DNA of 64,000 nt from Hemileia vastatrix (Eukaryota; Basidiomycota; Pucciniomycetes; Pucciniales; Zaghouaniaceae): NCBI GenBank assembly GCA_030280995.1, contig JASXTE010000014.1:21675650-21739649 (forward strand), read 5' to 3'. The position numbers and the translations under genes were made by a program. Shown here piece by piece: positions 1 to 10,764 of this stretch. Under the pieces are notes generated by a model. The model had not been told where the DNA came from. It did no database searches and was given only the letters and a program-made list of their open reading frames with translations. The stretch's first letter is position 1; the number at the start of each line of letters is the position of its first letter.

Positions 1-1230
1 TGAGTTGAATAGAGGGAAAGTGATAATACGTCCATTTACAGAACACTCTATGTGAGTAGTCCCTTTGTCCTTGACTTTGAAGATGCCGTCTTCTTTAGAT
101 AAGCTCCAGCCGTCGAGGAGTAGATCAATAGCTGATATAAGATTGGCTTTAACTGAAGGAGCATACAGTGCATGTTCAATGTTGAAGATATGACCGGATG
201 ATGAAGTGAAAGTTACTTTGCCTTGTCCAAGGGCTAGTAACTCGTCTCCATTTGCCATTGATAAACTTAGATTTGAAGATTCGTAAGTAGAGAAAAACTG
301 TAACGAATTGAAGATTGAGAATGAAGCACCACTGTCCAGGATGGCATGATTGAGAGGAATATCTGAAAATACTGATAGAGCTTTTGCGCTGCCAGTGTCC
401 TTATTTTCTCTTTCCTTTTTACGTTTCAGGAATTCATCTCGTTTTTCAGGATGTAATTGAAAACAAGATGCCTCTGAGTGTGGTGCCAGAGGGTTGTGTT
501 TGCCTTTAGAGCAAAAGATTTTGGTCCTAGTGTCTGTAGCTAAAACTGTTCCAGAAGTAGAGTTGGTGGAATTAAGTGTTTTTCGTCTAATGACTTCAGT
601 TTCAACATCACCAAAAATACTCTCGATTGTTGCCCGACGATTAGTAATATCATACTTGCTGAGAATGATAGAAGAGAAGGTTTGATAGGATTCGGGGAGA
701 AGATTAAGCACATAATTCGCCATGATGTATGAATGGATGTTCTCTTTGAATAAATCTGGAGCAACCTCTCGAAGAAGTTTCATGGTGCCTCGGAAATCAT
801 CCATAGCCTCAAGTATATTGCTCTCCATAAATTTAATCTTGAACAGTTTGTTGACAATATATGAGCAATTTTGACTTGATTTAGAGGCGTAATGTTCCTT
901 GATACGTGTCCATAAGGCAGCAGGCTCGATAGCATCATCATCTAGAATGAATTTATGCTGATTAGGGCGATCCATAAACATTTTAATGATTGCATTTGTT
1001 TGGCGCTGTCGAATTTTAAATATCGAGAGTAGTTCTGGGTCAGTGGGTACTGGACAGTCCTCGTCAAGGAATTGATCCAGATTACGAACGGTGAGTGCAT
1101 ATTTTAGGTCTGTCTTCCAGGAACTATAATTTTTGTCATTTAGTTTCTCTATACCTTTGATTTCAGAGTAGTTGGATGAGTCTTGAAGGTTAGAGAAATT
1201 AGGCTGTGAGGAAGTAGTAGGTTCAGCCAT
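1..1230 (-). CDS. Copia (Ty1-type) retrotransposon Gag-protease, partial
   Basis: The minus strand is open for 410 codons from the ATG at 1230 to the window edge. The first about 230 residues are a Copia gag (UBN2-type) region, including the stretch ALWTRIKEHY. A variant zinc-knuckle block follows (C-x-KGKHNP ... C-x-x-LHPEKR), as in many rust-fungus Copia elements. Next comes the aspartic protease motif ILDSGAS, about 115 codons before the edge, and the start of the gag-pre-integrase region. Integrase, RT and RNase H should lie to the left, outside the window. There are no stops or frameshifts, so this copy looks young. The ATG is the first in frame after the LTR and primer site. The family call is certain; activity cannot be judged from a fragment. 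Confidence 0.88.
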   Translation of the reverse strand, partial: MAEPTTSSQPNFSNLQDSSNYSEIKGIEKLNDKNYSSWKTDLKYALTVRNLDQFLDEDCPVPTDPELLSIFKIRQRQTNAIIKMFMDRPNQHKFILDDDAIEPAALWTRIKEHYASKSSQNCSYIVNKLFKIKFMESNILEAMDDFRGTMKLLREVAPDLFKENIHSYIMANYVLNLLPESYQTFSSIILSKYDITNRRATIESIFGDVETEVIRRKTLNSTNSTSGTVLATDTRTKIFCSKGKHNPLAPHSEASCFQLHPEKRDEFLKRKKERENKDTGSAKALSVFSDIPLNHAILDSGASFSIFNSLQFFSTYESSNLSLSMANGDELLALGQGKVTFTSSSGHIFNIEHALYAPSVKANLISAIDLLLDGWSLSKEDGIFKVKDKGTTHIECSVNGRIITFPLFNS

Positions 1231-1324
1231 GTCGGTGTAGACAGAAGACGACTCTGGATCAGGGGATTCCCCAAGGGAAAAAGGTGTATCGGGAACTTCC
1301 AGCTTTAGTTTAAGAATGCAGGGG

Positions 1325-1341
1325 CGCTGGGCCCATAACCC
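1325..1341 (-). promoter_or_regulatory. Copia primer-binding site (initiator tRNA-Met half-molecule type)
   Basis: Directly after the LTR, the minus strand reads GGGTTATGGGCCCAGCG. This is complementary to the anticodon stem-loop of initiator tRNA-Met (CGCTGGGCCCATAACCC, anticodon CAT). Drosophila copia is known to prime from this internal tRNA region rather than from the tRNA 3' end. The match and its position right at the LTR end support the call. Confidence 0.75.
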
Positions 1342-1935
1342 TGATAAGATTCAGCACCAGGTAAGTAAGATATTTAGGACACAAAGGACGGCAAGGACAC
1401 AAGGACAGAGATGGACAGTTGAAAGTTACCTGATAAGATTCAGCACCAGGTAAGTAAGATATTTAGGACACAAAGGACGGCAAGGACACAAGGACAGAGA
1501 TGGACAGTTGACTTAAGGGACAAGAGAAAGAATCAATGAATAAATATAATGATAATTAAAATAAGTAAGAGAAGAAAATGGATGATCTATTGCTGTTGTA
1601 GAGCATACGTACAAGTTACCTGATAAGATTCAGCACCAGGTAAGTAAGATATTTATGACACAAAGGACGGCAAGGACACAAGGACAGAGATGGACAGTTG
1701 ACTTAAGGGACAAGAGAAAGAATCAATGAATAAATATAATGATAATTAAAATAAGTAAGAGAAGAAAATGGATGAGGAAACGAGTATTAGATTCCTCATC
1801 TATATATGCTTTGAGTGATATCATCATGTTAGGTTAAAGAAATGTATGTACGTATGAATATAAATATAAGTATAGGTATATCAGTATGGGAACGTAAGTA
1901 TATAACATCTACTCAGTAATATAATCTTAACAACA
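1342..1935 (-). repeat. Copia 5' LTR with internal tandem duplication
   Basis: On the minus strand the segment begins TGTTGTTAAGAT and ends GAATCTTATCA, giving TG...CA ends, and it abuts the primer site. It contains a block starting TGATAAGATTCAG three times: 1342-1421 (partial), 1431-1584 and 1621-1774 (154 bp each, nearly identical). The LTR therefore grew by tandem duplication. The right-hand flank is ACCCT. The other LTR is outside the window, so the target duplication cannot be confirmed. Confidence 0.75.
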
Positions 1936-1940
1936 ACCCT

Positions 1941-2154
1941 CAGTTTAAAGTCTTGGGGGACTACAACCCTCAGTTTAAAGTCTTGGGGGACTAGCCTTGA
2001 TAAAATCTTGAAACCAGCCAGTTTAAAGTCTTGGAGGACTAACAGAAACCAGATTTCAGTTTAAAGTCTTGATGGACTGCCTTGATACCATAGTTTTTTC
2101 AGTTTAGAGTCTTGATGGACTGATAAAATTTCCAGTTTAGAGTCACAGAGGACT
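1941..2154 (-). repeat. Array of stem-loop/TAAACTG motifs, 3' region of Ty3 no. 2
   Basis: Six copies of the dispersed motif lie here on the minus strand. Each reads AGTC, six loop bases, GACT, then TTAAACTG or CTAAACTG. The loops differ (CCCCAA, CTCCAA, CATCAA, CTCTGT) while the stem stays paired. Ty3 no. 1 and no. 3 carry the same array shortly before their 3' LTR, so this is read as the 3' tail of minus-strand Ty3 no. 2. The expected 3' LTR is not seen; the Copia LTR begins immediately to the left. Confidence 0.7.
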
Positions 2155-2301
2155 ACCAGAATCTTGCATGAATCTGACCCAGCCAATTTCATGCAATACA
2201 CACACAGCTAGACCCACGGAGCGTCTGCCTTCACTTCATCTTCTACTCATCACTGACAAAATCTTCTCTTATCCTTTTCATCACCTTTCACACCACAGAT
2301 C

Positions 2302-2729
2302 ATGTCTGGATCCCCTGCTGTTGACTCCTCTACTCTTCCTTGCTTCACTGCTCCAAGGGACTATGCCTGCAAACAGTGCATCCACATGTGCAGACCTTGC
2401 ACATTCACTCTTCCAAATCCAGAAGCCAAATTCTACAACAGGGCTTGTGACTCTTGCTATTCCAAAAAAAAGAAATGTGACAGAGATGCCCACTATCCTA
2501 TTCCTCCGCCTTCTCCTTCTCACAAGTACATCTCCAGAACTTGGTCCATCCTCTTCCTCTCTATCTTCAGCTCCTTCCAGAAGATCCAGAAGCTCAGCTT
2601 CCCGCAATCTTCCCAAAAGACCAGCCTTAGCTTCTCAAGAAACTGCTTTTATCACTGCTAAATTAGCTCCAAAAGCTTCAAAATCAACCCCTAGGCTTCT
2701 AGACCGCGTCCAGGAGGCCCGGCCGACGT
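2302..2729 (+). pseudogene. 5' half of a cysteine-rich gene, split by Ty3 no. 1 and frameshifted
   Basis: The ATG at 2302 follows a pyrimidine-rich leader. The first about 75 codons encode a Cys cluster: YACKQC, MCRPC, then RACDSCYSKKKKCDRD, the last resembling the first half of a fungal Zn2Cys6 cluster, though the second half is missing. Near 2525 the coding-like frame moves to another phase, where a Ser/Arg-rich stretch (SSAPSRRSRSSASRNLPKRP) runs into the Ty3 LTR at 2730. A one-base indel is the simplest explanation. Joining across the insertion (2729 to about 14708) keeps this frame open as far as a stop at 14743-14745. The gene runs opposite to Ty3 no. 2, in whose 3' region it appears to lie. 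Function unknown; nucleic-acid binding is only suggested by the Cys and basic residues. Confidence 0.5.
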
Positions 2730-3877
2730 TGTGGTAGCCTAAAGTTTAGTACGGCACCTAAATATGTAAATGGAGTTATTACGGCGTGCAAGATTGGCGT
2801 TATTATTTTTTTATATATAAAAGGGTTTTATTTAATTTATTTGAGTTTTAAATATGAAGAAATTGGTCACGAGCGAATGCCTACACGAAAACAATTTATT
2901 TTACGGAGAAAACTTATTTTTACGGTCTGAAAAATTTATAAGTATTAAGTCGAGTCACTCAAGAACCTTGGGAAATTTTCCCAGAATTTTTACTATTTTT
3001 CTTATATTTTTAAATGTATTTTAAAGTTTTATAGAAATATTTACGTTTTCAGAAATTACTTAACTTCGGTGAATTTTCACGGGGTAATTAGAGCTGCGCA
3101 GACTACGAAAATTTGTTTGGTATGTAAAGGGGAAGTAGCTCTATTATGTGTAATTTTTCTAGATTTTTTATTATAGTTTTAAGGTTCTAATTGAGTCCGG
3201 AAGTCCGGACGGACTCCGTTTCGACTCCGTTTGGACTCCGCTTCGACTCCGTACGGACTCCGCTCGGAGTCCGTACGGGCTCTGGATTGACTCTGGAAGA
3301 GCTCTGGAGGGGAAAACTTAGGCACGTGACTAGGAATACTTAAGCACTTCTCAAACTCGAAATTGAAAAGGGGGGACACATCATACAGCTTAATCATTGA
3401 CCCCCACGGTCTCATTTTTTATTACTCAACAAATTAAAATAACTTGTAATACCCTTATAACATTATTATTTTTTACATAACATCTTAGAAATACAATTCA
3501 ACAGTTTAAATAACACTTCATACAGGGTATCTTTAGAAAGGTCTTTGTCGCTGGGACTTGATTATTGCTGTCTCATAAAAATTCAAATTATTATAAAAAC
3601 ATAAAAGTCAATCTTTACAGATCTTTCACTGGTACACCTTTATTGTTGTTATCAGTATTTCTTTATCAACAGCCACGATCATTTAATCTCAATAAGCGTT
3701 AATTATTTTAGAGTTTCATTATTTTTATCAATCAGATCTAAGTAGATTGGTTAGCTTAGTGATTTAGAACACCTACTTTGTTATTTTTATTGGAAGGACG
3801 GGGTTTTCAGCTAAATCCATATATCTCCTCCGGATTCTGCTTACAGCAAGGCGACTGTAAGAGTTTACCTTACCATA
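2730..3877 (+). repeat. 5' LTR of Ty3 no. 1
   Basis: Starts TGTGGTAGCC and ends CTTACCATA, immediately before the primer site. Around 3193-3275 it holds a run of GACTCCG-containing units, several in inverted pairs (GGACTCCG / CGGAGTCC). The 3' copy lacks 22 bp here, between two CGTACGG repeats. The exact 3' end (TACCA or TACCATA) is uncertain by two bases. Confidence 0.9.
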
Positions 3878-4054
3878 GTTGGCGCCCAACGTGGGGTACG
3901 ATTTCTCTAGCTTTCTTTAAAAGACTTACTTGGATCAAGAACGTTATTAGCCTGCAAGAGGCTTATTTTCTGGAACTCTAATTGGATTTTTGTTATTGGC
4001 CTGCAAGAGGCTTGTTATTTTATCGATTGTTAACGCTTTTCATTACTTATTGGG
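3878..4054 (+). promoter_or_regulatory. Ty3 no. 1 primer site and 5' leader with two stem-loops
   Basis: The primer-binding site TGGCGCCCAACGTGGGG lies at 3880-3896. Ty3 no. 2 and no. 3 share its first 12 bases. The leader holds GCCTGCAAGAGGCTT twice (about 3951 and 3997), each able to fold as a small hairpin. Ty3 no. 3 has the same pair as GCCTACAAGAGGCTT. A role in RNA packaging or dimerisation is a guess based on position. Confidence 0.65.
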
Positions 4055-6664
4055 ATGTCTTCTTCTGCTGTTGCTTCTGGATCTTCTAACCCTCTTACTC
4101 CCTCAGTTAGAATTGTTTCTTGGGATGGCCCAAAGTTTGATGGAAAGGAGGTTAAATGGTTCATTAGCAGGTATGAAGCTGCTGCTGCTGTTGATGGTGC
4201 TTCCCATGTGGATATGGTGAAGCATGTTAGATTTTTTATTGCCGATAGGGAGGTGGAAAAAGAGGTTATTGCTATGCAGGCATTCAAGGACAAGGATTGG
4301 GTTAAGCTTTCTAAAGCTATGGTTGATAGATGGTGTGTTAGGTTTACTATGATGGACCTCAATAAAATTGTTGGAGACTGGCAAGCAAAAGGTGGTGTTT
4401 CTTCTATGGCTGAATTCAAAAAGCTCTGTGTTCAGTTTGATGAAGTGGTGGAATATCTCATACTGGTGGACGAGTTAGTGCATGAGAACCAAGCAAAAGA
4501 TTTGTTTTGGTCAGCATGCAGCAGGGATATTCGTATGGACGTCTTGAAGGATCTTTCAAGAAAAGATTTGATGAAGGAACTGCCTAATGGTGAGCAGAAA
4601 CTGCCGGCTCTGGAGGTTATCAAGGACAACATTCAAGCCCATCTAAAGTTATTGGCGTTGGAAAAATATCAAGAGTCATGCACTCAATATGTTAGCAAGG
4701 TTAGCGAAGTTTTGGCCGAAAATAACGATATTATGGTCAAAGCCCAGGAGGCCAAGAAGGCTCAAATGGGATTACCTGCTGCTAAAGTTGAGGGTAATGT
4801 GGATAATAAGATGGTCGATCACCTGGCCGATTTAACTAAACAATTAAAAATATTTGTTCAAGAAACCCAGAAGGCCAATAAGGCCCCAATCGCTTCTTCG
4901 TCGACATCGACTTCTTATCAGTCTAGAGGTTATGAACGTCGAAATTATAATGGCAATAACAACGGCAACCGCTTCCCAGGCAATGGGAGAAATGGTGGGA
5001 ATGGTGGTAGTAATTATAGAGGTGGCTATGATGAGCCAAAGGTGTGCTCCTATTGTAATAGGAGGGGTCACAGAGCAACAGTTTGTTTTGCTCTTGATAA
5101 GGATATGGATGCTGGGCGAGTTTTATTTGATGGTAAAGTTTATAAATTTCCTGATGGTTCGTTCATCAAGCCCAGTGATGGACAGTCTCCTTCTGATTTG
5201 GTCAGAAGAAGTTTAACGGCTGAAAGAAGAGCCAGATTTGAAGAGGTGACGGATGAAGATGTTAATGCCAAGAGTGGCAAAAATGGTAATGGTAATGGTG
5301 GTAAAGCTGACAAGGGCAAGGAGAAAGAGGTCAGTAAAGCCACATTTTCTACTTCTTTTGGTGGTTTAGAGCTGGCGACGGTTGCCCAGGTGGAGGGTAG
5401 CTGTATGGCTGGCGAATACGATGTTAATGCTGCTAGAAGAGCAGCCGCTACTAAGGCGAAAAGTAGCATTCAGAGCCAATTGAGGGCTAATCCTGGCAAG
5501 GCCAATAACAAAGTGAACCCTTACTCTAAGGACAAGAATTCTAGTGCTCAAACTGCCGCCAAAAAATTGAACCCTTACTCTAAGGACGAATTATATAAAA
5601 TGCAGAAGGGGATTGCTGATATGGGGCCCCCTAGTTATGGCAAGTTTGATTTAAATGGTGAGCCTATGCCAGAGGATGATTCGGATTCTGAGGAGGACGT
5701 ACCGTTGGCGTCTCTACCCAGACCAAGTTTTAGCGGTCCCATCCCAATGGAGGGAGTAAGAAGGACTAGCGATGGATCAGGATTAGTGCAAGAAGCTGGT
5801 GACGGAGTTAGGGTTATAGAAAGTGAAGATGTTATAATGGGGGGTGAAGATGGCTCGGTTGGACCTCAAGAGGTACCCAGGGCCAAGGTTGTTAAATCAA
5901 AGGTCCAGTATGAGCGGCCAGTAGTTTCCGGTCAAGCTAATGCGATGGACGCAGTTTTGAATAGGGTGAATCAACTTCAGATTCCCTTATTTTTGGGGGA
6001 GTTATTTACGATTAGTCCGGTGCTTGCTGAAAAGCAAAAGAAGCATTTGACGAGGCGTCGGGTTTCCACTGGAGAGGTGGAATATATTTGTGAAAATGCT
6101 GAAAAGTTTGGGGAAGATGTAGATACACATTTTTCCGCTCCCCTGGGTTACCTGGTGGTAACTCTAAATGGTAAAGAAGTAAAGGCCTTGGTCGATTCAG
6201 GGTCTCAAATTAATTTGATTTCATTGGAGCAAGCGACAAGTATAGGCTTGCCAATTAAAAGTGGAACTGGGGGAAACCTCAGAGGTATTGGAGGGCATGC
6301 AACAGAGCTGATGGGTACTGCTGAGCATGTCAGGTTAGGCATTGGTGGATCTGTTGGTAAGGTTCACTTTTATGTGGCCAGAGGAGCAGTCAAAACTGTT
6401 CTTGGTGGTCCTTTTTTGATGGATTTTGAGGCCAGGATAGGGTATCAAGCTGGCATGGGGATTAGTTTGGAGATCACTGGTGAAGATATGCGGAGGTTAC
6501 ATATGCGGTTAGCGCCTCCTGGAGATGAAGGTTGGGAAACACGGCCAGGGATTACTACTCTGTGCCAGTGTTGTGTTTGCACCAAGAAGCGGCATATAAA
6601 ACAGACGGCTTCTGGTGAATTATGTTTGTTGGAAAGGGATGGATGCCCTCATTTTTTGGGGTAG
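4055..6664 (+). CDS. Ty3 no. 1 Gag-protease polyprotein
   Basis: This is an intact 869-codon ORF. The N-terminal about 230 residues form the capsid-like region. A Gly/Asn-rich linker follows, then one CCHC zinc knuckle at about residue 330 (C-SY-C-NRRG-H-RATV-C), which should bind the genomic RNA. An acidic Ser-rich spacer leads to the retropepsin domain with catalytic ALVDSGSQ near residue 714. The protease sits at the end of the gag frame, and pol is reached by a -1 shift at 6652-6658, two codons before the TAG. The spacer has a local duplication (NPYSKD twice) that Ty3 no. 3 lacks. The start is the first ATG after the leader and matches the ATG of no. 3. Confidence 0.92.
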   Translation: MSSSAVASGSSNPLTPSVRIVSWDGPKFDGKEVKWFISRYEAAAAVDGASHVDMVKHVRFFIADREVEKEVIAMQAFKDKDWVKLSKAMVDRWCVRFTMMDLNKIVGDWQAKGGVSSMAEFKKLCVQFDEVVEYLILVDELVHENQAKDLFWSACSRDIRMDVLKDLSRKDLMKELPNGEQKLPALEVIKDNIQAHLKLLALEKYQESCTQYVSKVSEVLAENNDIMVKAQEAKKAQMGLPAAKVEGNVDNKMVDHLADLTKQLKIFVQETQKANKAPIASSSTSTSYQSRGYERRNYNGNNNGNRFPGNGRNGGNGGSNYRGGYDEPKVCSYCNRRGHRATVCFALDKDMDAGRVLFDGKVYKFPDGSFIKPSDGQSPSDLVRRSLTAERRARFEEVTDEDVNAKSGKNGNGNGGKADKGKEKEVSKATFSTSFGGLELATVAQVEGSCMAGEYDVNAARRAAATKAKSSIQSQLRANPGKANNKVNPYSKDKNSSAQTAAKKLNPYSKDELYKMQKGIADMGPPSYGKFDLNGEPMPEDDSDSEEDVPLASLPRPSFSGPIPMEGVRRTSDGSGLVQEAGDGVRVIESEDVIMGGEDGSVGPQEVPRAKVVKSKVQYERPVVSGQANAMDAVLNRVNQLQIPLFLGELFTISPVLAEKQKKHLTRRRVSTGEVEYICENAEKFGEDVDTHFSAPLGYLVVTLNGKEVKALVDSGSQINLISLEQATSIGLPIKSGTGGNLRGIGGHATELMGTAEHVRLGIGGSVGKVHFYVARGAVKTVLGGPFLMDFEARIGYQAGMGISLEITGEDMRRLHMRLAPPGDEGWETRPGITTLCQCCVCTKKRHIKQTASGELCLLERDGCPHFLG
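6652..6658 (+). promoter_or_regulatory. -1 ribosomal frameshift heptamer at the gag/pol junction
   Basis: T TTT TTG lies in the gag frame two codons before the stop. A -1 shift here enters the pol frame exactly (next codons GGG GTA GCA). Ty3 no. 3 has the same heptamer and no. 2 has T TTT TTA, the HIV-1-type sequence, at the equivalent place. Confidence 0.8.
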
Positions 6665-9600
6665 CAGGGGCTGATCGCTCTAATGTTGTAATCTCTCCTC
6701 AGGATGAGATCCCGGATTGCAATAGGTCAGCTCACTTGGAGATAATTCAAGTGGATTCTCAATTATTTTCTGTTAATATTACTTTGGAGTGCAAATACGT
6801 TTTGGACTTTTCTATATGTTTATTGGATTTACCCGGTTTTTCTATTAAATTTAAAAATGGTAAAAAAGGCAAAATGGGCCAAATTAGGTTGGATAAAAAT
6901 TGGAAGGGTATGTTTTATGACCTCCAGCAAGAGGGTAAACTGCAAAAATCTTATCAAAACCCGATTAAAAATCTTGGTATAATTAAAACACAAAAAAATA
7001 ATTTTTGTGAAAATTCAATTCCAGTCCTCCAGCAAGAGGTTAAACTGCCGACTTTTTTTACGGGTGATTTACTGTTGGATAAGGGAAGAAAAGGTGTTGG
7101 AAAATCTGTTTATAAATTAGACAAGGGAAAGGAGAAAAGGGTAAAATTTAAAAATGAAATAAAATATTTTTCTAATTTTTCTTATTCTGATTCTGGCGAT
7201 GAAGAAGATTCATTTGATGAAAGTTTTAATGGTGATACAAAAGTAAATGATTTACCTCAAGTTTATTTAGATGTGGACGCAGCCAAATATAAGAAAGTAG
7301 CAAATAAAGTTCGACCTATTAATGAACCGCTACCTGCTGAATTAAATCCACCTTTGAGAAGACCAAGGTTATCAAGAGATCCTTATGAAAGTCCCTTGGT
7401 AAAGAATCCGCCTGAATTTTCTGAGACGTCAAGAATCACTTTTGAGAGACTGGGTGTTGTTAATTTTGGACCTGATGGTTGGTTGTCTGGAGAAGAGAAG
7501 AAGTTGTTGTTGGATGTGATGGTCAAGCGAGAGAAGGCCATTGCTTTTGAAGAAGAGGAGAGGGGTGTGTTGAAGCATTCCTATGGGGAGCCTTACAAGA
7601 TTCCTGTGGTATGTCATGAACCGTGGCAGCAGAAACCGATTCCTATTCCAGCTGCATTAAAAGAAGCCTATATTGAAGTTGTCAGAGAACGGATACGCAC
7701 TGGACTGTATGAGCAATCAACGTCAAGTTATTCTAGTCCTGTATTTTGTATCAAGAAACCGAATGGCAAGCTTAGAGTTGTTCATGATCTTAGGGAATTA
7801 AATAGGGTTAAAATAAAGGATGCTGGGATACCACCTAGTTCTGAGGAGTTTGTTGAAGCGTTTGCAGGGAGAGTGTGTTATGGTTTGGGAGATATTATGG
7901 GTGGATATGATGAGAGAGAGTTACATCCGGACTCAAGACCTCTCACTACATTCGATACACCACTTGGAAGTTTACAGTTAACAAGATTACCTCAAGGAGC
8001 AACAAATTCAGTTGCAGTTTATCAAGCTCAGATGGCTTGGATCCTTCAAGACAAAATTCCACAATATGCTGGAATCTTTATAGATGATAGAGGAATTAAG
8101 GGACCAACAACCGACTATGATAACCAGGTGTTGGAAGAGAATCCCGGGATACACAAATTCATTTGGCAGTTTGCAATTACTTTAGAAAGAATCTTGTTTC
8201 GAATTGAAGAGGCTGGTTTAACTATTTCAGGTTTAAAATTTTCATGTTGTGTGCCAGCCTTAGAAATATTAGGCCATGTGGTATGTAGAGAGGGTAGGAT
8301 TATGTCCAAGAAGAAAGTTAACAAAATTCAGTCCTGGCCAAGACCCAAGAATACGACCAAAGTTAGAGGGTTTTTAGGCATTTGCGTATATGTTAGAATG
8401 TTTATCAAGGACTTTTCTTCATTGGCAGCTCCATTGAGACGGTTAACGAGAAAGGATGCAGACTGGGAGTGGGATGAAGAGTGTGAGAAGGCGTTTGTGA
8501 AGTTGAAGGAGGTTTTGGGGAAGGATTTAGTCCTGCACAAGTTAGATTATGGAAAAGATGCTGGTAGAATTTATTTAGCAGTTGATTCAAGTCAGGTTGC
8601 AGCTGGGGCGGTTCTGTCTCAGATGGATAAAGCTGGTTACATCAGGCCAGTTAGGTATGAATCTGTAGTATTTACTGAGGTCGAATCAAGATATTCTCAA
8701 CCAAAATTGGAATTATGTGGTGTGGCGAAAATACTGAAGAAACTTCAGCATATTTTGTGGGGGCAACATTTTGAGTTGCAAGTGGATGCGAAATCGTTAA
8801 TCCAGATGATTAATTCCCCAAGTTTACTGAATGCACCCATGACGAGATGGGTAGCTTTTATTCAACATTTTTCATTTGATTTAGTTCATAAGCCTGGCAA
8901 GACTTTTACTATGCCAGATGGTTTATCAAGGAGACCACCCACTGAAGAAGATTGAGACTCAGAAGAGTTCGATGAAGATATACCTATTATCAAAGCCAGC
9001 ACTAAAGGAGCTGAAGACTTTCCATACCTCCCCCATGAGGTTAAACTGGCAGGACTATTGTGTTTAGATTATGATGATGATGACCTCCACCAAGAGGATA
9101 AACTGGAAAATAGTTTTTATGTTAATAAAGGTGTTGTAAAAGGTGTAGATAAACTCGGCAGAGAGGAGGTAGAAGAATATGTGGTGTATGTAGAGGAAGA
9201 TGGATTGGTAGTGTGGGATAGTAGTAAATTAAGGAATGGTGTATATGTTGGAGAATTAGAGAACTTAAATAAAAAGGTGGATAAAGAGAAAGAGGTATTT
9301 TCAAATACGGTTTTCGAAGGATCCAAAGGTTCAGAAGAAAAACGACGACATAGCTCGATTAAAGATTTATTTAGGGGTCAACGATTATTGGCTCATTCAT
9401 GTGCAGGTGATATTGGTGATAGAGAAGTCCCTATTGATGTTATATTAATCGATTTTCAAGATGAAGTCTGGGGTCAGACTGGTTTTTATTTTTTGTTAGT
9501 CAAATATTTGTTGACTTTAGAGAGGCCAGAAGATTGTGAAGACGATGAATGGGTGGCTATCAAGAGGAAGTCATCTACGTTTTACCTATCTGGTAGACGT

Positions 9601-10764
9601 TTAATGAGGAGGAGGTATCCAAATCCTCAAGTAGTTATAACTCAACAGAAGGGGCAAGAATTAGTTTTGAAATCACTGCATGAAGATCTCGGGCATAGAG
9701 GCGTTGGAGAAACATTTAGAAGAATTTCTGATCGATTTTGGTGGCCTGGCATGAAGATGGCTGTTAAACAGTGGGTTCAGTCATGCGAAGAATGTCAAAG
9801 ACGAAGTTATTTAAGGCCAAAAGAACCTGGACGCGCGACCGGTGAATATACGCTCTTTGGAAGAGTTAGTTTAGATGCCGTTCATATAAAAGAGGGACGG
9901 TATAAATATTTAATTGTGGCCAGAGATGATTTACCTGGTTGGGTAGAGGCAGCGCCTCTTATTAATTTAACTGCCAAAAATGTGGCAGAATTTTTTTTGA
10001 ATAATTGGGTATATAGGTATGGGGTGATGAAGTTGGTGACGGTAGATGGAGGTCCTGAATTTGGGACAGAGTTTAAAGAGGCCGTATTGAAAGTTGGATC
10101 AAAGGTTAGGGTAGCAACCCCATATTATCCTGAAGCTGAAGGCATGGTTGAAAGAGGGCATCAAGTTATTAAGGATGCATTGGTTAAAATGTGTGGGACA
10201 AGTGCCGAAAAGTGGAGGCACTATTTACCTTTAGTTTTATTTGCTGATCGAATCACTGCCAAAAGGACAACCAGATTTTCACCTTATGAACTTGTTTTTG
10301 GACAGAAAGCAGTTTTACCGGTTGATTTAGAAGCTGAATCATATCTTGGAGTTGACTGGGACATGGTCAAAACTACTGAAGAATTATTGTGTGCAAGAAT
10401 GATGCAGCTAGAAAAGAAAGAAGAATATTTAGAAAAGGCATATTCGCGGATGATGAAGATCCGAAATCAATCAGTTAGATATTGGGATGAGCGGTTGGCA
10501 CATCGATTAAGGAAACCTTTGAACCCGGGAGATATGGTCCTGGTGTATAATAGGAGTTTGGAAAGTCAGTGGGGAAAAATGTTTGCAGATAGGTGGAATG
10601 GACCGTATAAAATCAAGGAGCAAGTTTCCGGCGGTTCATATGTGCTAGAAGAGTTGGATGGAGTTGTATTGAAGAAGAGGGTAGCGGCCGATCAAGTGAA
10701 ACGGTTCTATCCTAGAGGCACCAGGAGTGCCGAAGTCTTCCTCCACAATGAGGATAAACTATGA
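6658..10764 (+). pseudogene. Ty3 no. 1 Pol (RT, RNase H, integrase) with a single in-frame stop
   Basis: The reading frame covers 1369 codons from the frameshift site to the TAA, with one internal TGA at 8953-8955 just after RNase H. Ty3 no. 2 and no. 3 have a serine codon (TCA) there, so one C-to-G change explains it. Order: a linker of about 200 residues; RT with catalytic FIDD near codon 475; RNase H (VDSSQVAAGAVL, E in ELCGVAKIL, D in LQVDAKSL); an acidic linker; integrase with HHCC zinc site (HEDLGHRG ... CEECQRR); DDE core (LDAVHI, TVDGGPEF, EGMVERGHQ); and a C-terminal GPY module (RWNGPYKI). Both linkers contain peptides of the form L-x-x-E-x-K-L, encoded by the dispersed stem-loop motif. 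Activity would need stop readthrough or another copy in trans. Confidence 0.9.

Noticed and set aside
3179..3415. ORF on the minus strand of the Ty3 no. 1 LTR (also 14035-14241)
   Set aside because: It is created by GACTCCG repeats, and the 22-bp indel changes it between the two LTRs.
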